From: Costus lasius
Lineage: Eukaryota > Streptophyta > Magnoliopsida > Zingiberales > Costaceae
Assembly (NCBI GenBank): GCA_027563935.2
Contig: CM050453.2
Span: 63,162,018 to 63,226,017 of the forward strand
Direction: 5' to 3'
DNA: 64,000 nt
Of this stretch, positions 11,243-24,200 are shown in pieces. The translations under genes and the position numbers were made by a program. Position 1 is the stretch's first letter. Every line of letters starts with the position of its first letter. The notes beneath the pieces are model-generated. The model was not told the DNA's origin. It searched no databases and saw nothing but the letters and a program-made list of their open reading frames with translations.

Positions 11243-12728
11243 TGTTGGGAAACCCCGGGGATTTTAAAATTTTTACAGACAAGCACAGCGGAAGCAATCC
11301 CCGAAACAAGCCAGTCCCAAAACCCAGAAGATCGAGTCCTGAGAGGAGATCGACACGGTGAGTATGAGATGATATCTTGATGCAAATTAAGTGATGCGAT
11401 GCAGGTGCCCAAATGTGCGCCCTCTACAGTCTCGCACACAGCCGAACCTCAAATTCTCTTCTTCCACGCCCGGTGCTAGCCTCGGGAAGAAGATCCACGC
11501 CTTTGGGAGACTTCCTCAATCACTTGCGCCAACTCCAAAGGAGATGCCAAGGAAAGGAGGTGGTGCTTCGTCAGAGTCTAACTCTTGAAGCACTCCACCA
11601 AGATCCGAACCGGAATCAACCGAAGCCAAAGTCCAACTTTGGAGAGGAGGGCGCCAAGGAACTTCCAAAGTTCCAAACTCACTAAAGGGAAGAGGAGATG
11701 CAATGGGCGAACATCCCTCTCCCTCTTTCTAGGAGTGGCGACAAGGGGGACAAGGGGGCAAGAGGTGGCAAGAATTCAAGAAGATGCGACGAGGGGGGAG
11801 GAAGGGGGTTTATATACCCATGAATACGTGCAACTCTTCACTAGTGAAGAGGCACACCTCTTCATGAAGAGACACACCTCTTCAAGAGGTAAAACCCATT
11901 TCGCCCACTCCAAGTGTCATGCGCCCAAGTACATTCATCCACTCCAAGTGAGAAGCTCCAAGCTTCTCACCTTCAGAAGATGTCCAACTTGGATTTGTCC
12001 ACCTCAAGGAAATGCGCCAAGCTCACTCCAAGTAGCTTGCGCCATTCCATTTGGCCCATTGGCCCAAATGGCTTATTGAGCCCATTTGGCCTATTAGCCC
12101 AACTTGGTCTATTGGGCCCATTTGGCCCAAATAGCCCATTGGGCCCATTTGGCCTACTAGGCCCAAAAAATAAGTTAGCTCCAAATGATTCCTTTCATCT
12201 CATCTAGCACAGTGGTGCTGATGGATTCTCCCAAACAGATCTGAGTTATCCAATAACTCAATCAATAGGCTACCCGATCAATACAAGAACCCGAGTTTCA
12301 AGTTGTGCGACCCTGTAGGTTCCTCTGACGTTGGCAGTGATGAACTCAGGTCATCACAAGCAGTGAGTGGCACCTAGCAGTGCATCGCTACTACCCAAGT
12401 CTTCGGAATGGATATCAGCATCGACATCCCCATCATCGCAACAAGATACCGATGCATTACAGTCTCTTTGCCGAACTAATATCCGATTGGACAAAGTGTG
12501 TCACCACTTTGTTTTCAACCAATCTCATGGTCATGACTAAATCAGGCTTTCACCTGGGTATGGCCATACACTTCCAGTCATGCAACCATGGGGGGCCCCA
12601 TGGATATAAAGCTTCCCGCAGGAAGGGGCAAATCCTATGTCTGTCCATTGATCTTCTCATATGGGTCGTGAAATACCCAATGACAACCGTTATGACCTCC
12701 CTGCTACGGCGAGGCGTTAGGTTATATC
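11243..12728 (-). repeat. 3' LTR of element C, U5-side piece
   Basis: The edge TGTTGGGAAACCCC at 11243 is the U5 end as read on the plus strand. The piece aligns with N (45729-47529) and, in the other orientation, with H. Landmarks are GTGCGACCCTGTAGGTTC near 12305, GAGTGGCACCTAGCA near 12364 and GGGTATGGCCATACACTT near 12556. A run of repeated GGCCCATTTGGCCCA-like words at 12045-12170 is low-complexity sequence. No gene is seen. Confidence 0.82.
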
Positions 12729-14418
12729 TGTTGGGGTATGCCCTTAAGGCTAATGTTTGAGGCCTTGGGATTGTATCAGTATCATGTAATAAACTCTTAT
12801 GTTTATAAAGGCATGGTTGTTATTCAGGTTGTTATATTGTCTGCTGCAATAATTGTACTTCTGAATAATGTCTCAAAGCTGTTTAGCTGGGCTAACATGC
12901 TATAATGTCCTTAGTCGAGATATCTTGGTGAACATGAGACAGCCTTGATATGGTTAAGACTAATATGTGTTCTAATCTTATAGGATGCTTCGAGCATGGA
13001 ATAAGATGTAGACTCATGGGTACATTGGATGTACTGGACAGACCCTACTAGGATATTCAATTGTTTGTCACAATGTGAATAATCCTTGATTGCGACAAGT
13101 GGCACATTTCCTCTGACTTGAGATCACTTGTGTTTCTAAATGATGATTGCCATTGTTTTGAGTTAGTTCAATATCATTTGAAACATAATGATTATAGACT
13201 ATCTTGGATGGTGAGCTTGAGTCAGGTTAGGGCACTAGTGATAGACAAAGGATTGCCGTCTCCTTGTTTAAGGAGTGTGATGTTCTAAAGGGGCCCCCTG
13301 GATGAGATGATTGAGAAAGTGTATGGCCATACCCAGGTGACTGTGTTCATCTGATCTAATCATACTTATCATATTGGAGCTACAAGCTTGACACGCTTGT
13401 CCAATAAGAACATCCAGTGGCAAAGGAAACATGCATGCCTTGTGAGTTTGATTCACACTTGTGCTGTGGTTTGGGTGTAGTCTTGGAAGACTCTTTTCTT
13501 TATATCGGGAGACAGTGATGTGTTGCTAGATACCCCTCACTGATCGTGATAACGTGAGTTATCGTTACCGACATTTAAAGGAAACCCTCAGGGTCGCACA
13601 ATTTGATGATATGGCTTACTTAAGTCAGATCGTGTGGACTGAATTGTTCAGGTTCAGTTTAAAGGGATTTAATCTCTGATTGTAAGTGAGATCTGGTCTG
13701 ATCATGTTTGATTGATTAGGGCTTGAGATCGGTAAGCTTCGATCGAGAGATTGGATGCTAGATCAGTGAGATCAGGAGCATCAAGAGATCGACGGTCAGA
13801 TCAAGAGCCTTAGGGTTTATTGTGGTCTAGACTGATTGCTTGGTTTATTTGGTTATTAAACCAAACCAAATTGAACCAGCTCATTGGTTGAGCGCATGGT
13901 TCAAATTGAGAGGAGTTTGCGATTGGGGTAAACCCATGATCGCATGTGAGTGAGTGGCTTTCTATTTTTAGAAAGCATGATCACATACGTGACCATTACT
14001 CACGTTCACGCCTAAGGCGCTCTACTCTCTCGCCTCTCCTTCTCTCTTGTCGCCAACTTGAGTTATTCGGTTTTGCACTCTCGTGTGGTGAAGAGATTGA
14101 CGAAAGGAGAAGGAAGTAATCGCCAAGCAAAGGAGATCTCTCCCCTTCCATTCGACAACGACTTCTTGGAACCTTGCTAGCACAAGGAGCACCAAGGAAG
14201 AGTAGGCGACACCAATTGTGTGCGTCACCTTTGGAGAAGGAGCACTTGCGCCTTTCCTTCCAAGACACCATCTAAGCGATGGCAATGGTGAGAATCGTTT
14301 TTGGAATTTAAAGTTGAACATATTATATGCATAGATCCTTGAAACCCCTTCCGCTGCATCAAAGTTTTTTCATATCCGCCTCCTATAGGGTTTCGCCCCC
14401 TTAGTTAGGGGACTTTCA
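12729..14418 (+). repeat. Solo LTR M (1690 bp, copia family 1)
   Basis: A complete LTR from TGTTGGGGTATGCCC to GGGGACTTTCA with no internal domain on either side. The flanks are ATATC (12724-12728) and GTATC (14419-14423), a target duplication with one later substitution. The flanking C LTR reads on continuously when M is removed, as comparison with N shows. Solo LTRs arise by recombination between the two LTRs of one inserted element. Confidence 0.9.
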
Positions 14419-14423
14419 GTATC

Positions 14424-14763
14424 AAAGTATATCCCTAACCATATAGAAGAGTCAATGACCCCAAGTCAAGGGATCAATGCATCTCCTGTCACTTGTGAGC
14501 TTAACTCATGACACCAAGTTAGAGCCTCACAGCGGGTTGGTCCAGTATATCCACCATTGATATACCCATATGCCTGCGTTAGCACCCCGTGTGTAACCAG
14601 CCCATATACCAGTCTCACATGTACCAGAGCTATCGCTTATCCACTCAGATACTCGACTAGGGACACATCGTTTGAGCACAGATACAATCTGTCTCCAGGG
14701 ACATTATTATCCATGTACATAATCGCAGATGTAAACATAGCATAATAACGACAATGCCAGAAT
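14424..14763 (-). repeat. 3' LTR of element C, middle piece
   Basis: It continues the C LTR after solo LTR M. It carries the conserved text GATATACCCATATGCCTGCG also found in N near 47248. It ends at the AGAAT target site of element D. No gene. Confidence 0.8.
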
Positions 14764-16461
14764 TGAAAGTCCCCTTCAAGGGGGAGCGAAAGGGGTTGAA
14801 ACCCTAAGCATGCGCAATTTCAGAAACTTGCATGGGCGGAATTAGGGTTTCCATAGGATCGCATGTAGTATGTCTATATAATCAACTTTGATTCATTTCA
14901 TAGATCAAGAGAAGATCTCACCATGGCCATGAGTGGATGGCGATTTGGAAGCAAGAGGGCGAATTGGCTCTCCTCCAAAGAAGACGCACACAAAGGTGAT
15001 GATGGCTTCCTCCTTGCGCAATTCTTGTGCTAGCAAAAATGCCAAGTTATCCTTTCGTATGGAGGAGATGAGATGATCCTCTCTTTTTCGAAAGCTCTCC
15101 TCTTCGTCTCTACGATACACCACGCACGAGAGAGCTTCGAAGACAAGAGGCGTTTTGGCAAATTGGCGTTTAGGCGTTAGGCGTTACAACACTTCCAAAA
15201 TTGGAAAGTCATGAAGCCATGCGCTTATGTCATGTGAATCCATCCAAAACGCCAATTCAATTGAACCATGCGTTCACATATGTGAACTGGTTCAATTGTG
15301 TTCGGTCCAATTGCAATTGGTTCAAAGACCAAATTGAACCAAGCCAAGCCATGGTATAAATCTCATATGAACCATGAAGGTTCAAGATCTAACCGTACAT
15401 CTCTCGATGCTCTTGATCTCACCGATCCAGCATCAATACTCTCGATCGAAGCTTACCGATCTCAAGCCCTAATCAATCAAACATGATCAGACCAGATCTC
15501 ACTTACAATCAGAGTTTAAACTCCTTTTAAACTGAACCCAAACAATTCAGTCCACACGATCTGACTTAAGTAAGCCATATCATCAAATTGTGCGACCCTA
15601 AGGGTTTCCTTTAAATGTCGGTAACGATAACTTACGTTATCACAATCAGTGAGGGGTATCTAGCAACACATCACTGTCTCCCGATATAAAGGAAAGAGTC
15701 TTCCAAGACTACACCCAAACCACAGCACAAGTGTGAATCCACTTCACTAGGCATACATGTTTCCTTTGCCACTGGATATTCTTATTGGACAAGCGTGTCA
15801 AGCCTGTAGCTCCAATATGATGAGCATGATTAGATCAGATGAACATAGTCACCTGGGTATGGCCATACACTTTCTCAATCACCTCATTCGGGGGGGCCCA
15901 TTTAGAACATCACACTCCTTAAACAAGGAGACGGCAATCCTATATCTATCACTAGTGTCCTAACCTGACTCATGATCATTATCCAAGATAGTCTATAACC
16001 ATTATGTTTCAAATGATATTGAACTACCTCAAAACAATGACAATCATCATTTAGAAACACAAGTGATCTCAAGTCAGAGGACATGTGCCACTTGTTGCAA
16101 ACAAGGATTATTCACATTGTGACAAGCAATCGAATATCCTAGTAGGGTCTGTCCAGTACATCCAATGTACCCATGAGTCTACATCTTATTCCATGCTCGA
16201 AGCATCCTATAAGATTAGAACACATATTAGTCTCAATCATATCAAGGCTGTCTCATATTCACCAAGATATCTCGACTAAGGACATTACAGCATGTCAGCC
16301 TAGCTGAACAGCTTTGAGACATTATTCAGAAGCACACTTATTGCAGCAGACAATGTAACAAACTGAATAATAACCATTGCCTTTATAAACATAAGAGTTT
16401 ATACATGATACGGAAAGAATCCCAAGGCCTCAAACATTAGCCTTAAGGGCATACCCCAACA
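14764..16461 (-). repeat. 3' LTR of element D (1698 bp)
   Basis: On the minus strand it starts TGTTGGGGTATGCCC and ends GGGGACTTTCA. It matches 31418-33115 base for base except for about nine changes, for example a G/A change in TTGTGCGACC and a T/C change in GTGAACTGG. Confidence 0.95.
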
Positions 16462-16472
16462 ATCTACCACTT
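16462..16472 (-). other. Polypurine tract of element D (altered)
   Basis: The minus strand reads AAGTGGTAGAT, where E, A and C have AAGTGGGAGAT. The G to T change interrupts the purine run and probably arose after insertion, or slightly impairs priming. Confidence 0.75.
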
Positions 16473-16481
16473 GCACTTAAT

Positions 16482-19400
16482 CTAATGGTTGAGAAATCTC
16501 AAACCCATATTATTACAGTGCTTCTCATGCTTCTGCTGCGCCAGAGGCTTGGTAAGCGGGTCTGCTAGATTGTCATCTGTATGAACCTTGCAGATTTTGA
16601 TCTCACCACGATCAATGATCTCCCGGATCAAGTGAAACCTTCTCTGTACGTGCTTGGACTTCTGGTGCGACTGTGGTTCCTTTGCCTGTGCGATTGCTCC
16701 AGTGTTATCACAGAAGATAACCAAAGGATCTGCACTCAAAGGAACAACACCAAGTTCCTGAATGAACTTACGAATCCACACTGCCTCCTTGGATGCTTCC
16801 GAGGCTGCAACATACTCGGCTTCTGTTGTGGAATCAGCAACGATAGACTGTTTGAAACTTTTCCACACCACTGCTCCTCCATTCAAGCTAAACACATAGC
16901 CTGATTGCGATCGGAAATCATCCTGGTCAGACTGGAATGAAGCGTCAGTATATCCATCAATACTGAGTTCTTCCTGACCTCCATATATCAAGAACATATC
17001 TTTGGTCCTCCGAAGATATTTTAAAATGTTCTTGACTGCAATCCAGTGCGCCTGACCTGGATTACTTTGGAATCGACTGGTCACGCTTAACCCGTAAGCG
17101 ACGTCTGGGCGAGTACACAACATCGCATACATAATGGATCCAATAGCCGAAGCATAAGGCGTATTGTCCATTTCATCTTTCTCAGTCTGTGTTTGTGGAC
17201 ACTGACTCTTTGAAAGATTCAGACCATGTCTGACTGGAAGATATCCTCTTTTAGAATTCTCTAAATGAAATCTCTCCAGGACTTTATCGATGTAGGTACT
17301 CTGGCACAGCCCGAGAAGCCTCTTAGATCTATCCCTGTAGATCTTCACACCTAATACATAGGCTGCTTCTCCTAGATCTTTCATCTGGAAACATTTTCTT
17401 AACCATGCTTTAATAGCATGCAGTTCAGGAATATCGTTTTCAATGATTAAGATATCATCGACGTAGAGGACTAGGAAAGTAATCACGCTCCCACTAAACC
17501 TCTTATATACACACGGGTCATCTTCATTCTTGATGAAACCAAATTCACAGATTGATTCATCAAAACGAATATTCCAGCTTCTTGATGCTTGTTTAAGTCC
17601 ATAAATGGACTTCTTTAACTTGCATATTTTATGACGATCTGATGGAACAGTGAAACCTTCAGGTTGTGTCATATACACATCCTCATCCAGTTTTCCATTA
17701 AGGAAAGCGGTCTTCACATCCATCTGCCAGATCTCATAATCATAATATGCCGCTATCGCGAGAATAATCCGAATAGACTTGAACATGGCTACAGGAGAGA
17801 AAGTTTCATCATAATCTATCCCGTAGATTTGTTTGAAACCTTTCGCAACTAGCCTGCCTTTATAGGTAACCACGTTACCATCCATGTCAATCTTCTTCTT
17901 GAAGATCCATTTACAGCCTATAGGGATTACTCCCGGAGGCGGATCAACCAAATCCCAGACTTGGTTATCTGACATGGAGTCCATCTCGGCTCGCATAGCT
18001 TCAAGCCATCTAGCTGATTCCGGTCCACTGACCGCATCCGCATAAGTAAGGGGTTCATCATGATCAATGATGTAGACTCCGTCATAGCGCTCAGGCTGTC
18101 GACGGATCCTTCCCGATCTTCGCGGTTCCCGTGATATCTGAGCCTCAGGTTGTTCAGTAACCTGTTCTACTGGCTCAGGCTCATCCAATTGTGCTTGACT
18201 ACTTTGTCCTTCCTCTGGATTCTCATCCAGCTTTATTTCTCTCCCACTGGCTTCTTGCAGAAGAAATTCCTTCTCAAGAAAAATTGCCGTCCGAGCAACA
18301 AATACCTTGTTCTTTTTGGGATCGTAGAAATAATAACCCTTAGTTTCCTTAGGGTAACCGACAAAGATGCATTTCTCAGATCTGCTCTCCAGTTTCCCAG
18401 AGGCGAGCTTTTTGACATAAGCCTCGCAACCCCAGATCTTAATAAATGTCAAGCTCGGCTGTTTCCCATACCATAACTCATATGGAGTCTTAGAAACTGC
18501 CTTGGATGGCACTCGGTTTAGTATCTTTGCAGCTGTTTCCAGTGCAAATCCCCAAAAGGAGTAAGGTAGAGTAGCCTGACTCATCATTGACCGAACCATG
18601 TCAAGTAAGGTTCTGTTCCTCCTCTCGGACACACCATTCCACTGCGGTGTTCCTAGCGGAGTGAGCTGTGAGATGATCCCACACTCCTTCAGATAGTCAG
18701 TAAACTCTCAACTTAGGTATTCACCACCTCGATCTGAACGAAGTGCTTTGATATTTCGGCCTAGCTGATTCTGTACTTCATTCTTGAACTCTTTGAACTT
18801 GTCAAAAGATTCACTTTTATGTCTCATTAGATAGACATACCCATATCTACTGAAATCATCAGTAAAGGTAATGAAGTATGAATAGCCACCTCTGGCATGT
18901 TTACTAAATGGCCCACACACATCACTGTGTATAAGGTCAAGTAAACCTGAAGCCCTTTGACCTTTGTGAGGAAAAGGAGACTTCGTCATTTTACCCATTA
19001 AACAAGCTTTGCATGTATCAATCTCCTCATAGGAGAATGATCCCAGCAGTCCATGGTTATGCAACCGCTTAATGCGCTTCTTGTTAATATGGCCTAAACG
19101 ACTATGCCATAGCAAGGTGCTGTCATCAGCATACTTGGCTTTCTTATTATCAATATTTTGTATAGAACATTCCATGTCCAACATGAATAACCCATTGTTA
19201 ATTGACCTAGAAGCATAAACAATATTATCAAGAGAAAGATAACACTTTGAAGTCTTGCATTCAAAGGAAAACCCTTTCCTGACAAGAGCAGGAATTGAGA
19301 TAATATTCTTGGTAATGCTAGGTACAAAATAACAATTGTTCAGTTCTAATACAATTCCAGATGGTAATGAGATGTAATAAGTTCCTACAGCAACAGCAGC

Positions 19401-19512
19401 AACCCGTGCCCCGTTTCCAACTCGTAGGTCCACCTCATGCTGTCCCACCTGTCTTCTTCTCTTGAGTTCCTGTACATTTGAACAAATGTGAACTCCACAT
19501 GCAGTGTCCAAC
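16482..19512 (-). pseudogene. Copia pol of element D: protease, integrase, RT, RNase H (one nonsense)
   Basis: This continues the gag of D (28637-29495) once E is removed; both halves stay in one frame with no net indel. It begins at the protease Asp (DTACGVHIC), then the integrase HHCC finger, HSDVCGPF and RSDRGGEY. A TGA at 18708-18710 replaces residue 553 of the E numbering, between the second Asp and the Glu of the integrase DDE triad. After it the frame runs clean from 18707 to the TAG at 16482, with NGVSERRNR, RT YVDDIL and RNase H motifs. The protein would therefore lose part of integrase and all of RT. Near identity to E indicates a recent copy. Confidence 0.94.
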
Positions 19513-21191
19513 TGTAGGGACCCCTAATATTGGGGGGGGGGGAAACCCTATACATGCGCATCTAGCATGCAATGCGGAAAAAGGGCTTCTAAAGATCGCA
19601 TATGAACTATATAATCAACTTAAACCAACTTAAGATCATGATATGATCTTACCATTGCCATGGATGGAAGGCGGCTTGGAAGAAGAAAACAAGGTTGATC
19701 TCCTCCAAAAGGTGCGCACACAAGAAGACAAAGACTACTCCCTTCTCAACTTTGTGCTAGCAAAAGCTTCAAGGGGTCTTATCGCATGAAGGAGATGATG
19801 AACTCTTGGCCGATCTTTCTTCTCGTCACTTTCACCACACAAGAAAGTGTGTGTCGTCGAGAGCAAGATGATGGAGAGGAGCGTTAGCCAAACTTGTGAT
19901 CGAATGTGGAGACATTCATCACAATTGTCAAACCGAAATGCCATAAATGGCAAGTCATCAAAGCTTGCGTTATGCGTTCACATGAAGTGAACCAAACGCA
20001 TAGCTCTCCTCTCAAATGAACCAAGCGCTCACATGTGAGCCGGTTCAATTCAATTGGTCCAATGACCAAACCAAATCAGCCCAATAATCGGTTCAGACCA
20101 AATTAAACCCTAAGGTTCAAAATCTGACCGTTCATCCTTTTAATGCTCTTGATCTCTTCGATCTAGCATCCACACTCTCGATCTAAGCTTACCGATCTCA
20201 AGCCCTAATCAATCAAACATGATCAGACTGGATCTCACTTACAATCAGAGTTTAATCTCCTTTAAACTGAACTCGAACAATTCAGTCCACACGATCTGAC
20301 TTAAGTAGCCATATCATCAAATTGTGCGACCCTAAGGGTTTCCTTTAAATGTCGGTAACGATAACTTACGTTATCACGATCAGCGAGGGGTATCTAGCAA
20401 CACATCACTGTCTCCCGATATAAAGGAAAGAGTCTTCCAAGACTCCACCCAACCACAGCATAAGTGTGAATCAACTCACTAGGCATGCATGATTCCTTTG
20501 CCACTGGATGTTCTTATTGGACAAGCATGTCAAGCCTGTAACTCCAATACGATGAGCATGATTAGATCAGATGCACATAGTCATCTGGGTATGGCCATAC
20601 ACTTCCTCAATCATCTCATATAGGGGGGCCCTTTAGAACATCACACTCCTTAAACAAGGAGACGGCAATCCTTTATCTATCACAAGTGCCCTAACCTGAC
20701 TCAAGCTCACCATCCAAGATAGTCTATAATCATTATGTTTCAAATGATATTGAACTACCTCAAAACAATGACAATCATCATTTAGAAACATAAGTGATCT
20801 CAAGTCAAAGGACATGTGCCACTTAGTGCTTACAAGGATCATTCACATTGTGACAAGCAATGGAATATCCGAGTAGGGTCTGTCCAGTACATCCAATGTA
20901 CCCATGAGTCTACATCTTATTCCATGCTCGAAGCATCCTATAAGATTAGCACTCATATCAGTCTCAATCATATCAAGGCTGTCTCATGTTCACCAAGATA
21001 TCTCGACTAAGGACATATAGCCTGTCAGCCTAGCTGAACAGCTTTGAGACATTATTCAGAAGTACACTTATTACAGCAGACAAGGTAACAACCTGAATAA
21101 TAACCATGCCTTTATAAACTTAAGAGTTTATTACATGATACTTATACAATCCCAAGGCCTCAAACATTAGCCTTAAGGGCATACCCCAACA
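19513..21191 (-). repeat. 3' LTR of element E (1679 bp)
   Basis: On the minus strand it starts TGTTGGGGTATGCCC and ends GGTCCCTACA. A G run of about 11 lies near the U5 end at 19535; the partner LTR has a longer run. The TG...CA ends are intact. Confidence 0.95.
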
Positions 21192-21202
21192 ATCTCCCAC
21201 TT
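21192..21202 (-). other. Polypurine tract of element E
   Basis: The minus strand reads AAGTGGGAGAT directly before the 3' LTR, the plus-strand primer site. Confidence 0.88.
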
Positions 21203-21211
21203 GCACTTAAT

Positions 21212-24200
21212 CTAATGGTTGAGAAATCTCAAACCCATATTATTACAGTGCTTCTCATGCTTCTGCTGCGCCAGAGGCTTGGTAAGTGGGTCTGCCAGAT
21301 TGTCATCTGTATGAACCTTGCATATTTTGATCTCGCCACGATCAATGATCTCCCGGATCAAGTGAAACCGTCTCTGTATGTGCTTGAACTTCTGGTGCGA
21401 CCGCGGTTCCTTTGCTTGTGCAATTGCTCCAGTGTTATCACAGAAGATAACCAAAGGATCAGCACTCGAAGGAACGACACCAAGTTCTCTCACGAACTTA
21501 CGAATCCACACTGCCTCCTTAGATGCTTCCGAGGCTGCAACATACTCGGCTTCTGTTGTGGAATCAGCAACAGTTGACTGTTTGAAACTCTTCCACACCA
21601 CTGCTCCACCATTCAAGCTAAAAATATAGCCTGACTGCGATCGGAAATCATCCTGGTCCGACTGGAACGAAGCGTCAGTATATCCCTCTATACTGAGTTC
21701 TTCCTGACCACCATATATCAAGAACATATCTTTGGTCCTCCGCAGATATTTTAAAATGTTCTTGACCGCAATCCAGTGCGCCAATCCTGGATTACTTTGG
21801 AATCGACTGGTCACGCTTAACCCGTAAGCGACGTCTGGGCGAGTACACAACATCGCATACATAATGGACCCAATAGCCGAAGCATAAGGCGTATTGTCCA
21901 TTTCATCTTTCTCAGTCTGTGTTTGTGGACACTGACTCTTCGAAAGATTCAGACCATGTCTGACTGGAAGATATCCACGTTTAGAATTCTCTAAATGGAA
22001 TCTCTCCAGGACCTTATCGATGTAAGTACTCTGGCACAGCCCGAGAAGCCTCTTAGATCTATCTCTGCAGATCTTCACACCTAGTACATAGGCTGCTTCT
22101 CCTAAATCTTTCATCTGAAAACATTTTCCTAACCATGCCTTAACAGCATGCAGTTCAGGAATATCGTTTCCAATGATTAAGATATCATCGACGTAGAGGA
22201 TTAGGAATGTAATTACGCTCCCACTAAACCTCTTATATACACACGGGTCATCCTCGTTCTTGATGAAACCAAACTCAGAGATTGATTCATCAAAACGAAT
22301 GTTCCAGCTTCTTGATGCTTGTTTCAGCCCATAAATGGACTTCTTTAACTTGCATATTTTATGACGATCTGATGGATTAGTGAAACCTTCCGGTTGTGTC
22401 ATATACACATCCTCGTCCAGATTTCCATTGAGGAAAGCTGTTTTCACATCCATCTGCCAGATCTCATAATCGTAATATGCTGCTATCGCGAAAAGAATCC
22501 GAATAGACTTAAACATGGCTATAGGTGAGAAAGTTTCATCATAATCTAACCCGTAGATTTGTTTGAAACCTTTCGCAACTAGCCTGCCCTTATAGGTAAC
22601 CACGTTACCATCCATGTCAATCTTCTTCTTGAAGATCCATTTACAGCCTATAGGGATTACTCCCGGAGGCGGATCAACCAAATCCCAGACTTGGTTATCT
22701 GACATAGAGTCCATCTCGGCTCGCATAGCATCAAGCCATCTAGCTGACTCCGGTCCACTGACCGCATCCGCATAAGTTAGGGGTTCATCATTTTCAATGA
22801 TATAGACTCCGTCATAGCGCTCAGGCTGTTGACGGATCCTACCCGATCTTCGCGGTTCCCGTGTTATTTGAGCCTCAGGTTGTTCAATAACCTGATCTAC
22901 CGGCTCAGGCTCATCCATCTGTGCTTGACTACTTTGTCCTTCCTCTGGATTCTCATCCAGCTTTATTTCTCTCCCACTGGCCTCTTGCAGAAGAAATTCC
23001 TTCTCAAGAAATATGGCCGTCCGAGCAACAAACACCTTGTTCTCTTTGGGATCGTAGAAATAATAACCCTTCGTTTCCTTAGGGTAACCGACAAAGATGC
23101 ATTTGTCAGATCTGCTCTCTAGTTTCCCAGAGGCGAGCTTTTTGACATAAGCCTCGCAACCCCAGATCCTGATAAATGTCAAGCTAGGCTGTTTCCCATA
23201 CCATAACTCATATGGCGTCTTTGAAACTGCCTTGGATGGCACTCGGTTTAGTACCTTTGCAGCTGTTTCCAGTGCAAAACCCCAAAAGGAATATGGAAGA
23301 GTAGCCTGACTCATCATAGAACGAACCATATCAAGTAACGTTCTATTTCTCCTCTCGGACACACCATTCCACTGCGGTGTTCCTGGCGGAGTGAGCTGTG
23401 AGATAATCCCACACTCCTTCAGATAGTCAGTAAACGTATGACTCAGGTATTCTCCACCTCGATCAGAACGAAGTGCCTTGATATTTCGGCCTAACTGATT
23501 TTGTACTTCATTTTTGAACTCTTTGAACTTGTCAAAAGATTCACTTTTATGTCTCATTAAATAGACATATCCATACCTACTGAAATCATCAGTAAAGGTA
23601 ATGAAGTACTGATAGCCACCTCTGGCATGTTTACTAAATGGCCCACACACATCACTGTGTATAAGGTCCAGTAAACCTGAAGTCCTTTGACCTTTGTGAG
23701 GAAAAGGTGACTTCGTCATTTTACCCATCAAACAAGCTTTGCATGTATCAATCTCCTCATAGGAGAAAGATCCCAGCAGTCCATGATCATGCAACCGCTT
23801 AATGCGCTTCTCGTTTATATGGCCTAAACGACTATGCCATAACAAGGTGCTGTCATCAGCATACTTGGCTTTCTTATTATCAATGTTTTGTATAGAATTT
23901 TCCATGTCCAACATGTATAACCCATTGTTAATTGAACCAGTTGCATACACAATATTATCTAGAGATAAAACACACTTTGAAATATTGCATTCAAAGGCAA
24001 ATCCTTTCCTGACAAGAGCAGGAATAGACATAATATTCTTTGTGATACTTGGTACAAAATAACAATTGTTTAATTCTAATACAATGCCAGATGGTAAAGT
24101 AATGAAATAGTCTCCTACAGCAACAGCAGCAACCCGTGCCCCGTTTCCAACTCGTAGGTCTACCTCATGCTGTCCCACCTGCCTTCTTCTCTTGAGTTCC

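Noticed and set aside
10922..11361. ORFs after the F 3' region as a host gene fragment
   Set aside because: They cross the border into the C LTR at 11243, have no domain I recognise, and overlap on both strands.
5222..14418. LTRs B and M as the two LTRs of one element
   Set aside because: They are in opposite orientation, M has its own target duplication, and B has its own primer site and gag.
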